Assembly (NCBI GenBank): GCA_050953505.1
Contig: JBMNMU010000001.1
Coordinates: 744,001-808,000 of the forward strand
Source: JBMNMU01 sp050953505
GTDB lineage: Bacteria > Bacillota > Clostridia > Peptostreptococcales > Anaerovoracaceae
Direction of reading: 5' to 3'
DNA: 64,000 bases
Shown here: positions 8,501 through 17,597 of the stretch, one piece after another
Layout: the number at the start of each line of letters is the position of its first letter
Position numbering within the stretch: position 1 is the first letter of the stretch
Program-made: the position numbers and the translations under genes
Notes under the pieces: generated by a model
Databases searched by the model: none
Told to the model about the DNA's origin: nothing
What the model saw: only the letters and a program-made list of their open reading frames with translations

Positions 8501-9643
8501 ATGAACTTTCAATTGACCAAAGAACAAGAATTAGTAAGGAAAATGGTAAGAGAGTTTGCTGTTAACGAAGTGGAGCCTATTGCTGCTGAAATAGATAAGG
8601 AGCATAGATTTCCAGTAGAAACAGTAAAAAAGATGGCTGACTATGGTTTACTGGGCGTCCCATTTCCTACTGAACTAGGTGGAGCTGGTGGCGACCACGT
8701 TTCTTATGCTATTACCGTAGAAGAGCTCTCAAGAGTATGCGCCTCAACAGGTGTTATTTGCTCAGCGCATACATCTCTTTGTGGATGGCCTATTTGGGCA
8801 TGGGGAAATGAAGAGCAGCAAAAGAAATATTTGATCCCTGTAGCAAAAGGTGAAAAGCTTGGGGCTTTTGGATTGACCGAGCCTAATGCAGGTACGGATT
8901 CCGCCGGACAGCAGACAAGAGCTGTCGATATGGGAGACCATTGGCTCTTAAATGGGACGAAGGTTTTCATAACAAATGGTGGTTATGCTGATACATATGT
9001 AGTTATGGCAATGACTGACAAAAGTAAGGGAAACCGTGGCATCAGTGCATTCATTGTCGAAAAGGACTTTGAAGGTTTTTCAATTGGTAAAACTGAAGAA
9101 AAAATGGGTATTTGTGCATCATCTACAACAGAATTAATTTTCCAGAACTGCAAGGTTCCAAAAGAAAATCTGTTAGGCGGAATTGGCGAGGGTTTTAAGG
9201 TTGCAATGTCCACTCTAGACGGAGGTCGTATAGGAATTGCTTCCCAAGCACTTGGAATCGCTCAAGGCGCATTTGATGTAACTGTAGAATATATGAAATC
9301 AAGAAAACAGTTTGGTAAAAAACTCTCTCAAATGCAGGCACTTCAATTTGAAATTGCAGATATGAAGACAAGAATAGAAGCTGCTAGACTTTTGATTTAC
9401 AGAGCTGCTGACTTAAAAGATAGAAATAAAAAATACGGTCCAGAGGCTGCAATGGCTAAGCTTTTTGCTGCTGAAACCGCTATGTATGTTACCACAAAAG
9501 CTGTTCAGCTACATGGTGGGTATGGATATACCATGGATTATCCAGTAGAAAGAATGATGAGAGACGCAAAGATTACAGAAATCTATGAAGGTACCTCTGA
9601 AGTTCAAAAGATGGTTATTGCAGCGTCAGTATTTGGTAAATAA
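8501..9643 (+). CDS. bcd: Short-chain acyl-CoA (butyryl-CoA) dehydrogenase
   Basis: FAD enzyme that reduces crotonyl-CoA to butyryl-CoA. The 380-residue chain has the acyl-CoA dehydrogenase signatures GAFGLTEPNAGTDS (FAD contact) and QLHGGYGYTMDYPVERMMRD. The catalytic glutamate lies in the segment ITEIYEGTSEVQ, as in butyryl-CoA dehydrogenases. AGGAGG precedes the ATG. It leads a tight operon with etfB and etfA, which supports an electron-bifurcating Bcd-EtfAB complex that couples crotonyl-CoA reduction by NADH to ferredoxin reduction. Substrate specificity is inferred from the abf and crt genes in the window. Confidence 0.92.
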   Translation: MNFQLTKEQELVRKMVREFAVNEVEPIAAEIDKEHRFPVETVKKMADYGLLGVPFPTELGGAGGDHVSYAITVEELSRVCASTGVICSAHTSLCGWPIWAWGNEEQQKKYLIPVAKGEKLGAFGLTEPNAGTDSAGQQTRAVDMGDHWLLNGTKVFITNGGYADTYVVMAMTDKSKGNRGISAFIVEKDFEGFSIGKTEEKMGICASSTTELIFQNCKVPKENLLGGIGEGFKVAMSTLDGGRIGIASQALGIAQGAFDVTVEYMKSRKQFGKKLSQMQALQFEIADMKTRIEAARLLIYRAADLKDRNKKYGPEAAMAKLFAAETAMYVTTKAVQLHGGYGYTMDYPVERMMRDAKITEIYEGTSEVQKMVIAASVFGK

Positions 9644-9663
9644 AAAAGAGGGAGGAAATAGAA

Positions 9664-10464
9664 ATGGCATTTAAAATTATCGTTTGCGCAAAACAGGTTC
9701 CAGATACTACTGAAGTAAAGATCGACCCTGTTAAAAAGACTATCATTAGAGAAGGTGTTCCAAGCATTTTGAATCATGATGATGCCAATGCTTTAGAAGA
9801 AGCACTAAGAATAAAAGATGAGTATCCAGACACTCATATTACAGTATTATCTATGGGACCTCCACAAGCTCAAGATATGCTAAATGAATGTTTGGCCATG
9901 GGTGCAGATGAAGCTATTTTAGTTAGTGACAGAGCTGTTGGCGGATCTGACACTTGGGCTACTTCAAACGTATTAGCTGCAGCGATTCAGAAAATAGGAG
10001 ATTTTGACCTACTATTTGCCGGCCGTCAGGCTATTGATGGAGATACCGCACAGGTAGGGCCACAATGTGCTGAAAAACTTGGTATCCCTCAAGTTACATA
10101 TGTTACGGATTTCAAAATTGAAAAAAACATGAAGAATATTACAGTTAAAAGAGCATTAGAAGATGGCTATGAACTAATAAAGATTCAGACTCCTTGCATG
10201 CTAACTGCAATCAAGGAATTAAACAAGCCTAGATATATGTCTATTAACGGAATATATAACCTAAAGAACAAAGAAGTCAAAGTTTGGAATGCTAAGGATA
10301 TTGAGGTAGACCTTGATACCGTTGGCCTTGAAGCTTCCCCTACAAACGTATATCGTTCATTTACTCCGGTACCGAAAGGCAAAGGAATAATGATTGAAGG
10401 TGACAGTGAAAAAGACCTGGCAAAGGCTTTATTGATCAACCTTAAAGCTAAGCATGTAATCTAA
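9664..10464 (+). CDS. etfB: Electron transfer flavoprotein subunit beta
   Basis: Small subunit of the ETF that delivers electrons to Bcd. The N-terminus KIIVCAKQVPDTTEVKID and the segment FAGRQAIDGDTAQVGPQ are characteristic of EtfB of anaerobic, bifurcating ETFs. In that family the beta subunit carries the bifurcating FAD and the NADH site. The 266-residue length is normal. It lies 20 bp after bcd and 17 bp before etfA, each with its own GGAGG-type SD. Confidence 0.94.
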   Translation: MAFKIIVCAKQVPDTTEVKIDPVKKTIIREGVPSILNHDDANALEEALRIKDEYPDTHITVLSMGPPQAQDMLNECLAMGADEAILVSDRAVGGSDTWATSNVLAAAIQKIGDFDLLFAGRQAIDGDTAQVGPQCAEKLGIPQVTYVTDFKIEKNMKNITVKRALEDGYELIKIQTPCMLTAIKELNKPRYMSINGIYNLKNKEVKVWNAKDIEVDLDTVGLEASPTNVYRSFTPVPKGKGIMIEGDSEKDLAKALLINLKAKHVI

Positions 10465-10481
10465 GAAGGAGGAGAGAAGTA

Positions 10482-11765
10482 ATGGCAATAGTGGTAGTAA
10501 GTGAAAAATGTAAGGGATGTAAGCTATGCATAAAGGCTTGTCCGTTTGACGCTATTGAGATGGATGGCAAGTTAGCAGTAATTAATGAAAAATGTACAGC
10601 CTGTGGAGCCTGTATCACAGCTTGCCCTTTTGATGCGATAATTAAAACCGAAGATGATGCGGGTCCTGTAGATCTTTCTGCTTATAAGGATGTTTGGGTA
10701 TTTGCAGAGCAAAGAAACGGCAAGTTGATGAACGTTGCTCTAGAGCTAATAGGCGAAGGACACAGACTATCAAGAGAGCTAGACGATGCAAACGTATGTG
10801 CATTACTAGTTGGAAATAATGTAGAACACCTTGCTGAAGAGTGCTATGCTTATGGCGCAGACAAGGTCTATATCATTGAAGATCCACTTCTAGAGAAGTA
10901 CACTACAGATGGATTTACCAAAGTTATGGTAGATGCCATGAGTGAATATAAGCCAGAAATCGTTCTTTATGGTGCTACCCATATTGGAAGAGACCTTGCT
11001 CCTAGGGTAGCTGCAAGACTGAACACTGGTTTAACAGCTGACTGTACAAGACTAGATGTAAAAGAATCAAGCTACATAGATTATGCTGAAAAGTATACTA
11101 CCTTAGATGTTTCCTCAATGGATCGCAACTCAGAGGATAAAGGCCTAAAACAGACTCGTCCTGCTTTTGGTGGAAACTTGATGGCTACCATCATTTGTCC
11201 TAGAACAAGACCACAGATGGCTACTGTAAGACCTGGCGTTATGCAGAAGAGAGAGAAGGTTGAAGGGGCAAAAGGCGATATTATCAAAATTAAACCTGAC
11301 ATCAAGGCATCAGATATCAGAATAGAGGTATTGGATATTGTTAAATCTGCTAAAGAAATTGTTTCTTTAACAGATGCAGAAATCATTTGCTCTGGTGGAC
11401 GTGGACTTGGCGATCCTTCTGGATTTGAATTGATTAAAAAGTTTGCAGATAAGGTGGGTGGCGTAGTTGGATCATCTAGAGCAGCTGTGGATGCAGGTTG
11501 GATCGATCACTCTCATCAGGTTGGGCAAACAGGGACAACTGTAAAGCCAAAGATCTATTTCGCATGCGGTATTTCTGGAGCAATCCAGCACCTAGCAGGG
11601 ATGCAAACCTCAGACATTATCGTAGCAATTAATAAAGACCCAGATGCTCCTATATTTGAAGTAGCAGACTATGGTATCGTAGGAGACCTATATAAAGTAA
11701 TTCCACAAATAATCGAAGAATGGGATAACGCAGAAAGCTTATACGATGCATCTGTAAGAGGATAA
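10482..11765 (+). CDS. etfA: Electron transfer flavoprotein subunit alpha with N-terminal 2x[4Fe-4S] domain
   Basis: Large ETF subunit, 427 residues, about 70-90 longer than plain EtfA because of an N-terminal ferredoxin domain. Its two cluster motifs, CKGCKLCIKACPFDAI and CTACGACITACPFDAI, occupy about residues 9-55. The C-terminal FAD domain shows GGRGLGDPSGFELI, SRAAVDAGW and GQTGTTVKPKIYFACGISG. The same architecture is known in CarE of the caffeyl-CoA reductase complex of Acetobacterium woodii, and the gene order (dehydrogenase, EtfB, ferredoxin-EtfA) matches too. The extra clusters could pass electrons to or from ferredoxin. Confidence 0.94.
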   Translation: MAIVVVSEKCKGCKLCIKACPFDAIEMDGKLAVINEKCTACGACITACPFDAIIKTEDDAGPVDLSAYKDVWVFAEQRNGKLMNVALELIGEGHRLSRELDDANVCALLVGNNVEHLAEECYAYGADKVYIIEDPLLEKYTTDGFTKVMVDAMSEYKPEIVLYGATHIGRDLAPRVAARLNTGLTADCTRLDVKESSYIDYAEKYTTLDVSSMDRNSEDKGLKQTRPAFGGNLMATIICPRTRPQMATVRPGVMQKREKVEGAKGDIIKIKPDIKASDIRIEVLDIVKSAKEIVSLTDAEIICSGGRGLGDPSGFELIKKFADKVGGVVGSSRAAVDAGWIDHSHQVGQTGTTVKPKIYFACGISGAIQHLAGMQTSDIIVAINKDPDAPIFEVADYGIVGDLYKVIPQIIEEWDNAESLYDASVRG

Positions 11766-11787
11766 CTAATACTGAACTAAAAATAAA

Positions 11788-11826
11788 AGGCTATTCTTGG
11801 AAAACCACCAAGAGTAGCTTTTTTTT
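11788..11826 (+). terminator. Terminator of the bcd-etfBA operon
   Basis: GGCTATTCTTGG pairs with CCAAGAGTAGCT (one T-G wobble) and is followed by a run of eight T. Confidence 0.8.
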
Positions 11827-12069
11827 GCCTAAAATCAAAAAACCTCACTACCAATCTTGTTAAATTTTTAAATTTTTCCACCAATGTTACGGCGAATGAT
11901 AACAATAATTATGGTTACAATAAAATCAAGATTGAAAAAATATGCTTGTAATAAAGTTCCCCCAAGGTTCTTAGGGATTAGCAATGTATAGAAAAATAGG
12001 AATAATGTTACCGATACTGACAAATATTTGAGTGATTTTTGAAAATAAATTTTAGAAAGGTGAGATCCA
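11827..12069 (+). promoter_or_regulatory. spoVA upstream region
   Basis: The stretch before spoVAC holds no gene I can support. A possible sigma-G promoter is GAATA (12000-12004) and AATATTT 18 bp downstream, with one mismatch to the CATnnTA core. AGAAAGGTGAG supplies the spoVAC SD. The promoter is suggested mainly by the known sigma-G control of spoVA. Confidence 0.25.
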
Positions 12070-12546
12070 ATGGCAAATAATAAAGAGCAAGAAAAGGCGC
12101 TAAATAAATTAAAAAAGGAAAATTCCAAGGAGTATGAAAAGTATGTTAAGCAGTTTACTCCGAAACCAAGTTATTTTTCAAACTGCCTCAAAGCCTTTAT
12201 TGTAGGAGGACTAATTTGCATTGCAGCAATGTATATACAAAATACTTTGTTAGATAGGGGTATGAGCGAAACAGATGCAGGTGCCATTGTTACAATAATT
12301 TTGATTTGTAGCGCACAGCTTCTCACTGGATTTGGTATATTTGACACCATTGCGAAATTCGCAGGTGCGGGAGTTATCGTTCCCATTACAGGGTTTGCAA
12401 ACTCTATGGTAGCCCCAGCTATTGAATTTAAAAAGGAGGGCTTGGTTCTAGGAGTAGGAGGAAAACTTTTCACTGTTGCCGGGCCTGTCTTAGTGTTTGG
12501 ACTTTTAGCGGGTACTGCAATGGGCATCATACATTACTTTTTATAA
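12070..12546 (+). CDS. spoVAC: Stage V sporulation protein AC
   Basis: Inner-membrane protein of the SpoVA channel that moves dipicolinic acid into the developing spore and out at germination; SpoVAC of Bacillus acts as a mechanosensitive channel. The 158-residue chain has a charged N-terminus (about 40 residues) then several membrane segments, with the family motif PITGFANSMVAPAIEFKKEG. AGGTGAG precedes the ATG. It leads a tight spoVAC-AD-AE cluster, the minimal SpoVA set common in clostridia. Confidence 0.95.
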   Translation: MANNKEQEKALNKLKKENSKEYEKYVKQFTPKPSYFSNCLKAFIVGGLICIAAMYIQNTLLDRGMSETDAGAIVTIILICSAQLLTGFGIFDTIAKFAGAGVIVPITGFANSMVAPAIEFKKEGLVLGVGGKLFTVAGPVLVFGLLAGTAMGIIHYFL

Positions 12547-12558
12547 TAGGAGGTCAAT

Positions 12559-13605
12559 ATGCAAAAGAAAGTAGGAAAGCAAACTTTGATTTTCCATAAC
12601 AAACCCCGAATCATAGGCGCTAGCTCCGTAGTAGGAGAAAAAGAAGGGAAAGGGCCTATGGCTAAATGGTTTGATATCATTTTAGAGGATGATATGTATG
12701 AAGAAAAAACATGGGAAAAAGCTGAGTCTAAAATGTTAAAGCAATGTATTTTATTGGCCTTGCAAAATTCAGGAAAATCAAAAGAGGAACTTGAAATTAT
12801 TCTTAGTGGAGACCTGCTGAATCAACTCATGTCCTCATCCTTCATGGCTAGGGATTTATCTATTCCCTTTTTAGGATTATATGGGGCTTGTTCTACTATG
12901 ACAGAATCCTTAATCCTTGGATCAGTTCTAGTAGATGGGGGGTACGCATCTACAATAGCATCAGCAGCTTCCAGCCATTTTGCAACTGCGGAAAGGCAAT
13001 ATCGTATGCCGTTAGAACATGGTAACCAGCGTCCTCCTTCTGCTCAATGGACTGCCACAGCATCTGGTGGAATGATTCTATCATCTGAAAGCAAAGGGGA
13101 CCAGGTCATGTCTCAAGGGCAGGATTTAAAAGAACTGTATATCACCCATGCTACCTTAGGAAAGATTGTAGACCCAGGCATTAAGGATGCCAACCAGATG
13201 GGCGCAGCTATGGCACCATCAGCTGTAGATACTATCAGAAGGCATTTCTCGGACACAGAAAGAAAACCAGAATTTTACGATATTATCTTAACTGGAGATT
13301 TAGGTCTCGTGGGAAAAGAAATTGCGTTGGACTTATTAAAAGGATCTAATCTTGATCTTTCACAAAACTATGATGATTGTGGTGCTATGCTATATAATGA
13401 AGAACAAGATACACATAGCGGGGGAAGTGGATGTGGGTGTTCAGCCTCTATTTTTGCTAGCTATGTTTATAAAGAAATGAAAAAAGGTAAGATTAAAAAC
13501 GCACTTCTTATATCTACCGGGGCGTTGCTTTCAACAATAAGCCCACAGCAAGGAGAATCTATACCAGGAATCGCCCATGCAGTGGCAGTAACAGTGGAGG
13601 GCTAA
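12559..13605 (+). CDS. spoVAD: Stage V sporulation protein AD
   Basis: Dipicolinic-acid-binding peripheral subunit of the SpoVA complex, with a thiolase-like fold. The cysteine-containing segment LYGACSTMTESLILG near residue 115 and the glycine/cysteine-rich HSGGSGCGCSASI near residue 290 are both conserved in SpoVAD. The 348-residue length is typical. It has its own AGGAGGT SD, starts 12 bp after spoVAC, and is followed after 1 bp by spoVAE. Confidence 0.95.
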   Translation: MQKKVGKQTLIFHNKPRIIGASSVVGEKEGKGPMAKWFDIILEDDMYEEKTWEKAESKMLKQCILLALQNSGKSKEELEIILSGDLLNQLMSSSFMARDLSIPFLGLYGACSTMTESLILGSVLVDGGYASTIASAASSHFATAERQYRMPLEHGNQRPPSAQWTATASGGMILSSESKGDQVMSQGQDLKELYITHATLGKIVDPGIKDANQMGAAMAPSAVDTIRRHFSDTERKPEFYDIILTGDLGLVGKEIALDLLKGSNLDLSQNYDDCGAMLYNEEQDTHSGGSGCGCSASIFASYVYKEMKKGKIKNALLISTGALLSTISPQQGESIPGIAHAVAVTVEG

Positions 13606-13606
13606 T

Positions 13607-13960
13607 ATGGATTATTTTTATGCATTCCTTATTGGGGGGATTATTTGTATTATCGGACAGATTCTTATGGATACCACAAAACTTACACCTCCCAGAATAT
13701 TAGTTATTTTTGTTGTGTTAGGAGCAATTTTAACAGGGCTAGGCCTATACCAGCCACTTGTTGAATTGGCAGGTAATGGTGCAACAGTTCCTTTACCTGG
13801 TTTTGGCTATAGCTTGGCAAAAGGGGCCATGGACGGGGCGGTACAAGGCTTGCTAGGAGCAGTAGTTGGTGCAATGAAAAGTACTGCTGCAGGGGTGACT
13901 GCAGCAATAGTTTTCGGTTATTTAGTTGCAATTATATTTTCGCCTAAATCAAAGCGTTAA
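13607..13960 (+). CDS. spoVAE: Stage V sporulation protein AE
   Basis: Small integral membrane subunit of the SpoVA dipicolinate channel. The 117-residue chain has about three to four hydrophobic segments and the family motif VPLPGFGYSLAKGAMDG, a counterpart of the SpoVAC loop. GGAGGG lies just upstream, overlapping the end of spoVAD. Its stop is 6 bp from the end of the convergent penicillin-binding protein gene, with no room for a separate terminator. Confidence 0.94.
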   Translation: MDYFYAFLIGGIICIIGQILMDTTKLTPPRILVIFVVLGAILTGLGLYQPLVELAGNGATVPLPGFGYSLAKGAMDGAVQGLLGAVVGAMKSTAAGVTAAIVFGYLVAIIFSPKSKR

Positions 13961-13966
13961 CATGAA

Positions 13967-16900
13967 TTAATCTAAAAAGTTTAGCCATTCAGGTCTGGTA
14001 GAGTTATCATCGTCATCATCATCACGGCGGTTTCCATTGTTGCCATTGTTTCCGTTGTTTCCGTTGTTTCCATTATTACCATTGTTACCATTGTTACCAT
14101 TGTTACCATTGTTACCATTGTTACCGTTGTTACCGTTGTTTTCGCCAGGTCTTCCACGCTCTGGCCTTCCATCAAACTCCGTGTTCAATGTCTCATTCGG
14201 ATTAATAGGATAGGTTGCAGGATCTAAGTTATGAACATGGCAGTAATACCCAGGAGCGCTGTATCCCGCATCACTAACGTTGGAAACATAACCACCTGGT
14301 CGGTTAACCACTACTTTATCCATAGGATTCGGGCAATAAGGGGTCGCCAAATACCCACTATCAGCACAGGCTACAACAGTTGAATGCACATTGTCATAGG
14401 TAACGGGCTCTGTTCCCCTTACAAAGTACTCATTTCGCACAGTGCCTCTGGGATCTAGGGCGCTGAGTTCTGAAGGCAGCCTGCCTGATTTTGTATCCAC
14501 AGCTATGCTAACGACGTTGTCAGCAACAGGAAAGCTTCCTGTTGGGATGCCTGCATGCACTTGCTTCATAATTTTGCTCCAGACTCTAGATGCAGCGACG
14601 CTTCCTTGGCTGAGTTCAATATTTACATCATTTCCTATCCATACAGAAGCTGAATACTGCGGTGTAAAGCCTACAAACCATGCGTCATAATTGTCGCTGG
14701 TGGTTCCCGTTTTGCCTGCAACAGGTTGGGTTCCAATTGCAGCGGCTTTAGCAATACCATTAGAAACAGTACTTCTTAGAATATCAGTCATGATAAAAGC
14801 GGCACCTTTATCCATGACTTGGTTCACTTTTGGTGCATTTTCCAGTATGACTTCACCCCGCTTGTTGGTTACCTTTGTATAGGAAATAGGTTCTGTATAT
14901 AAGCCTTGGTTGGCAAACACACCATATGCAACAGCCATTTCAAGAGGAGAAATTCCGTGGGTCATACCACCTAGTGCCAATGCTGCTGAATTCATGTCAT
15001 TAACATTACCTGACTCCACAATCGAAGTAACGCCAAGATTTTTTAAGAAATTCACGGAATAAGGTGCACCAATTTCATTGAATACCTTTACTGCATTAAC
15101 GTTAATAGACTGCTCAACAGATTGCCTCATCGTATGCAAACCGCGATACCCGTTATACCAGTTTCTAGGCCATAATTTACCTTGAACTGTCATTGGGGCA
15201 TCGTCTATAACACTGACAGCAGTCCACAGCTTACCATATCCATTACCCTCTGAATCTGTATTTTTAACACCTGAGTTTGCAGCTTCTACGCCACTTTGAA
15301 GGGCTGGGCCATAAACCGCCATAGGTTTAATAGCAGAGCCGGGCTGTCGAGTTCCTGTTGCACGGTTAAATATGAGTCTTCCTTCAACATTTCGACCACC
15401 TACCATGGCTTTGATAGCACCAGTCTTATAATCAAATATGACCATAGCAGATTGTGGCTGAACAACTTTCTGTTTTAATGTGTAATTCTCTTTACTTAAG
15501 GAAAGACCATTATCAGTAAATTGGAAGAAATCAGGTGAACCATCAAAGAATTCAGCGGATATTATTAAATTACCATCATCATCCCTGTCTTTATATTCTC
15601 GAGGGATATGAATGACGCCACCTTTTATTACATGGAAGACGCCATCCTGAACGATATACATATCTTTGAATTCAACGCTATAATCAATATTCCCATGTAC
15701 TTCTGTTCTATAGAAGTTCAGTCGTTTTCCTGCTAAAAGGGAAATGCTGCCGTCATCTCTCACGGAGTATTCTTCTGGGGATAATGTAAAAATTCCATCT
15801 GAATTAAACAGACTATTATAATCATACAGAATGATTTTTCCATTTGAACCCACGATATTACCAGCTCGGTCTTTTTTAAGTCCAGCTACCTTAGGAAAAT
15901 TACCATTGTTTTTGAATTCCTTCTCCACAATATTTTGCATCTTGGCGTTCATGGTGGTGTAAATACGAAGCCCATTATTATTGATCATTTGTCTAGCTTC
16001 TGATTCGTCTATTTTATATTCTGCCATGAGGCCCTTCACCACATCATCAATGGCATAATCGGCAAAATAGGAGGGAGCCTCCTTCATCATATCTTCACTT
16101 GGATTCATGGCTTCTTTCAAATCAAAAGCTACTGCTTCTTGATAAAGCTCATCATTTATCATATTCTGTTCCTTCATAAAAGAAAGAACGAGGTTTTTTC
16201 TCTCTGCACCCTTATCATTGAAAACCAAAGTAAAAGTATCACCCTTTCTAAGAATGTTAGGGTCATCTTCGTTTACTTGATTCGTATCATAACGTTTTAT
16301 GAGGGCATAGCTATCTGGTGCTTTGGGAAGGCTTGCTAAAGCAGCACATTCTACCAGGGTTAACTCCGTTACATCCTTTGAAAAATAGGATTGGGATGCT
16401 GCCTGTACCCCGTGAGATCCAAAGCCTAGATAGATAGTATTTAAATAAGCCTCTATTATTTGCTCTTTGGACAGGTGTCGTTCTAGCTGTAGCGCATAAT
16501 AGGCTTCTGTTAGCTTCCTGGTCATTGTACGGTCGGATTTTGTTTCAGCAAGCCAAAGATTTCGGGCTAATTGCTGAGTAATGGTACTTGTACCGCTAAT
16601 GTTGCTTCCTTCCACTATACTTTCCTTGATGGCGCCTAGAATACGTATGAAGTTAAAACCATTATGCTTCCAGAAGGTTTTATCCTCGATAGCGACAAAA
16701 GCATTTATTAAATCCTGGGGCAGGTCTTGATAGGATACATTAGTCCTTAAGCTTTTATCGCTAGTCAGCAGGCTATCGAGAACATTTCCTTCATCATCAT
16801 ATAATACGGAGTTTTCAGATAAGAGTGTATAAATCTTATCTGGCTCAATAGGCGGTGCCGCTATAACAACAGAGGCAGTTATACCTCCCAAAATGATTAT

Positions 16901-17257
16901 GGCTACAGCGACTAGGACTCCTACAAATTTGAGAAATCGCTTTTTATTAATTTTTATTTTTTTCTTTTTTCCTTTTTTCTTCGAATTATCCTTTGTCATA
17001 AGTTCCTCTTCTAAGGGTGTATTTTTTGTCTTGGAAAGTCGGCTCATTCGTGAACTTATTCTTTGTGGTTCTAAACTAGGTTCAACTTCACTGTCCATTT
17101 CCAAATCATCATCTATTTCTTTTTTATTTAGACTCTTGTCAAATTCTTCCGAGAGTTTATCAAAGCCTGTATTGACATCCTCGATTTGATCAAACTGATC
17201 AAAGAAAGAGTCTATTTCCTTTTTCTTATCAATATCTTTATCTAGATTATCGCTCAA
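13967..17257 (-). CDS. Class A penicillin-binding protein (PBP1A type) with Asn-Asn-Gly repeat tail
   Basis: Bifunctional peptidoglycan glycosyltransferase/transpeptidase, about 1,096 residues. In order: a charged cytoplasmic region with KKKGKKKKIKINKKR, a membrane anchor near residue 115, the GT51 domain (AIEDKTFWKHNGFNFIRI; TITQQLARNLWL), and the transpeptidase domain with SxxK (GSAIKP), SxN (QSINVNAV) and KTG (AGKTGTTSDNYDAW). The C-terminus has 12 Asn-Asn-Gly repeats, a run of Asp and the end RPEWLNFLD. I chose TTG at 17257, 5 bp after AGGTGA; the frame also offers GTG at 17266. The length exceeds most PBP1A proteins because of the cytoplasmic head, an insert between the catalytic domains and the tail. 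Confidence 0.93.
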   Translation of the reverse strand: MSDNLDKDIDKKKEIDSFFDQFDQIEDVNTGFDKLSEEFDKSLNKKEIDDDLEMDSEVEPSLEPQRISSRMSRLSKTKNTPLEEELMTKDNSKKKGKKKKIKINKKRFLKFVGVLVAVAIIILGGITASVVIAAPPIEPDKIYTLLSENSVLYDDEGNVLDSLLTSDKSLRTNVSYQDLPQDLINAFVAIEDKTFWKHNGFNFIRILGAIKESIVEGSNISGTSTITQQLARNLWLAETKSDRTMTRKLTEAYYALQLERHLSKEQIIEAYLNTIYLGFGSHGVQAASQSYFSKDVTELTLVECAALASLPKAPDSYALIKRYDTNQVNEDDPNILRKGDTFTLVFNDKGAERKNLVLSFMKEQNMINDELYQEAVAFDLKEAMNPSEDMMKEAPSYFADYAIDDVVKGLMAEYKIDESEARQMINNNGLRIYTTMNAKMQNIVEKEFKNNGNFPKVAGLKKDRAGNIVGSNGKIILYDYNSLFNSDGIFTLSPEEYSVRDDGSISLLAGKRLNFYRTEVHGNIDYSVEFKDMYIVQDGVFHVIKGGVIHIPREYKDRDDDGNLIISAEFFDGSPDFFQFTDNGLSLSKENYTLKQKVVQPQSAMVIFDYKTGAIKAMVGGRNVEGRLIFNRATGTRQPGSAIKPMAVYGPALQSGVEAANSGVKNTDSEGNGYGKLWTAVSVIDDAPMTVQGKLWPRNWYNGYRGLHTMRQSVEQSINVNAVKVFNEIGAPYSVNFLKNLGVTSIVESGNVNDMNSAALALGGMTHGISPLEMAVAYGVFANQGLYTEPISYTKVTNKRGEVILENAPKVNQVMDKGAAFIMTDILRSTVSNGIAKAAAIGTQPVAGKTGTTSDNYDAWFVGFTPQYSASVWIGNDVNIELSQGSVAASRVWSKIMKQVHAGIPTGSFPVADNVVSIAVDTKSGRLPSELSALDPRGTVRNEYFVRGTEPVTYDNVHSTVVACADSGYLATPYCPNPMDKVVVNRPGGYVSNVSDAGYSAPGYYCHVHNLDPATYPINPNETLNTEFDGRPERGRPGENNGNNGNNGNNGNNGNNGNNGNNGNNGNNGNNGNNGNRRDDDDDDNSTRPEWLNFLD
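14033..14140 (-). repeat. 12 x 9-bp tandem repeat encoding (Asn-Asn-Gly)12
   Basis: Twelve in-frame 9-bp units at the 3' end of the PBP gene. Five consecutive units are identical (AACAATGGT on the coding strand) and the rest differ only at synonymous third positions. Such a tract is prone to slippage, which would change tail length without a frameshift. Confidence 0.9.
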
Positions 17258-17597
17258 ACATCTCACCTACTTATTTTACTAGGGCGAAGTTTATATTACT
17301 ATTATTGCCAATTATAAGGGCTGGCAATCAATTACCTACGCCGTATTTTTGCAACTCTCATATTGATCTATTGTAGCGGTACATACTGATCGCATATATT
17401 AAACGTGTACATTATACCACAAGAGCTATAGGGTGTAATCTAAAAATATGGAAAGATAATAGAATAGTAATAGGTTTGTAATAAAAATGAAAAGTAATAC
17501 ACACCAATAAATTGACAAACATGTAAATACATGGTAATGTTATAAAACTGATCCCTCCTAAAACTGAAATATAAGAAAAAGAAAGGCAGAAAAAACC
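17258..17597. promoter_or_regulatory. Divergent promoter region between PBP and comEC
   Basis: About 340 bp without a gene. Toward comEC, TTGACA (17512-17517) and TAATGT (17535-17540) are 17 bp apart, with an extended TG at 17532. The spacer holds a 14-bp palindrome, CATGTAAATACATG (17520-17533), a possible operator. Toward the PBP gene, TATAAT with an upstream TGG (minus strand, 17419-17411) is an extended -10 with no clear -35. Confidence 0.45.

Noticed and set aside
14033..14140. CRISPR or noncoding tandem array
   Set aside because: The 9-bp units have no spacers, keep the PBP reading frame and vary only at third positions, so they are coding repeats.
13981..14175. Short Thr/Met-rich ORF on the minus strand
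   Set aside because: It is an alternative frame of the NNG repeat in the PBP gene and has no SD.
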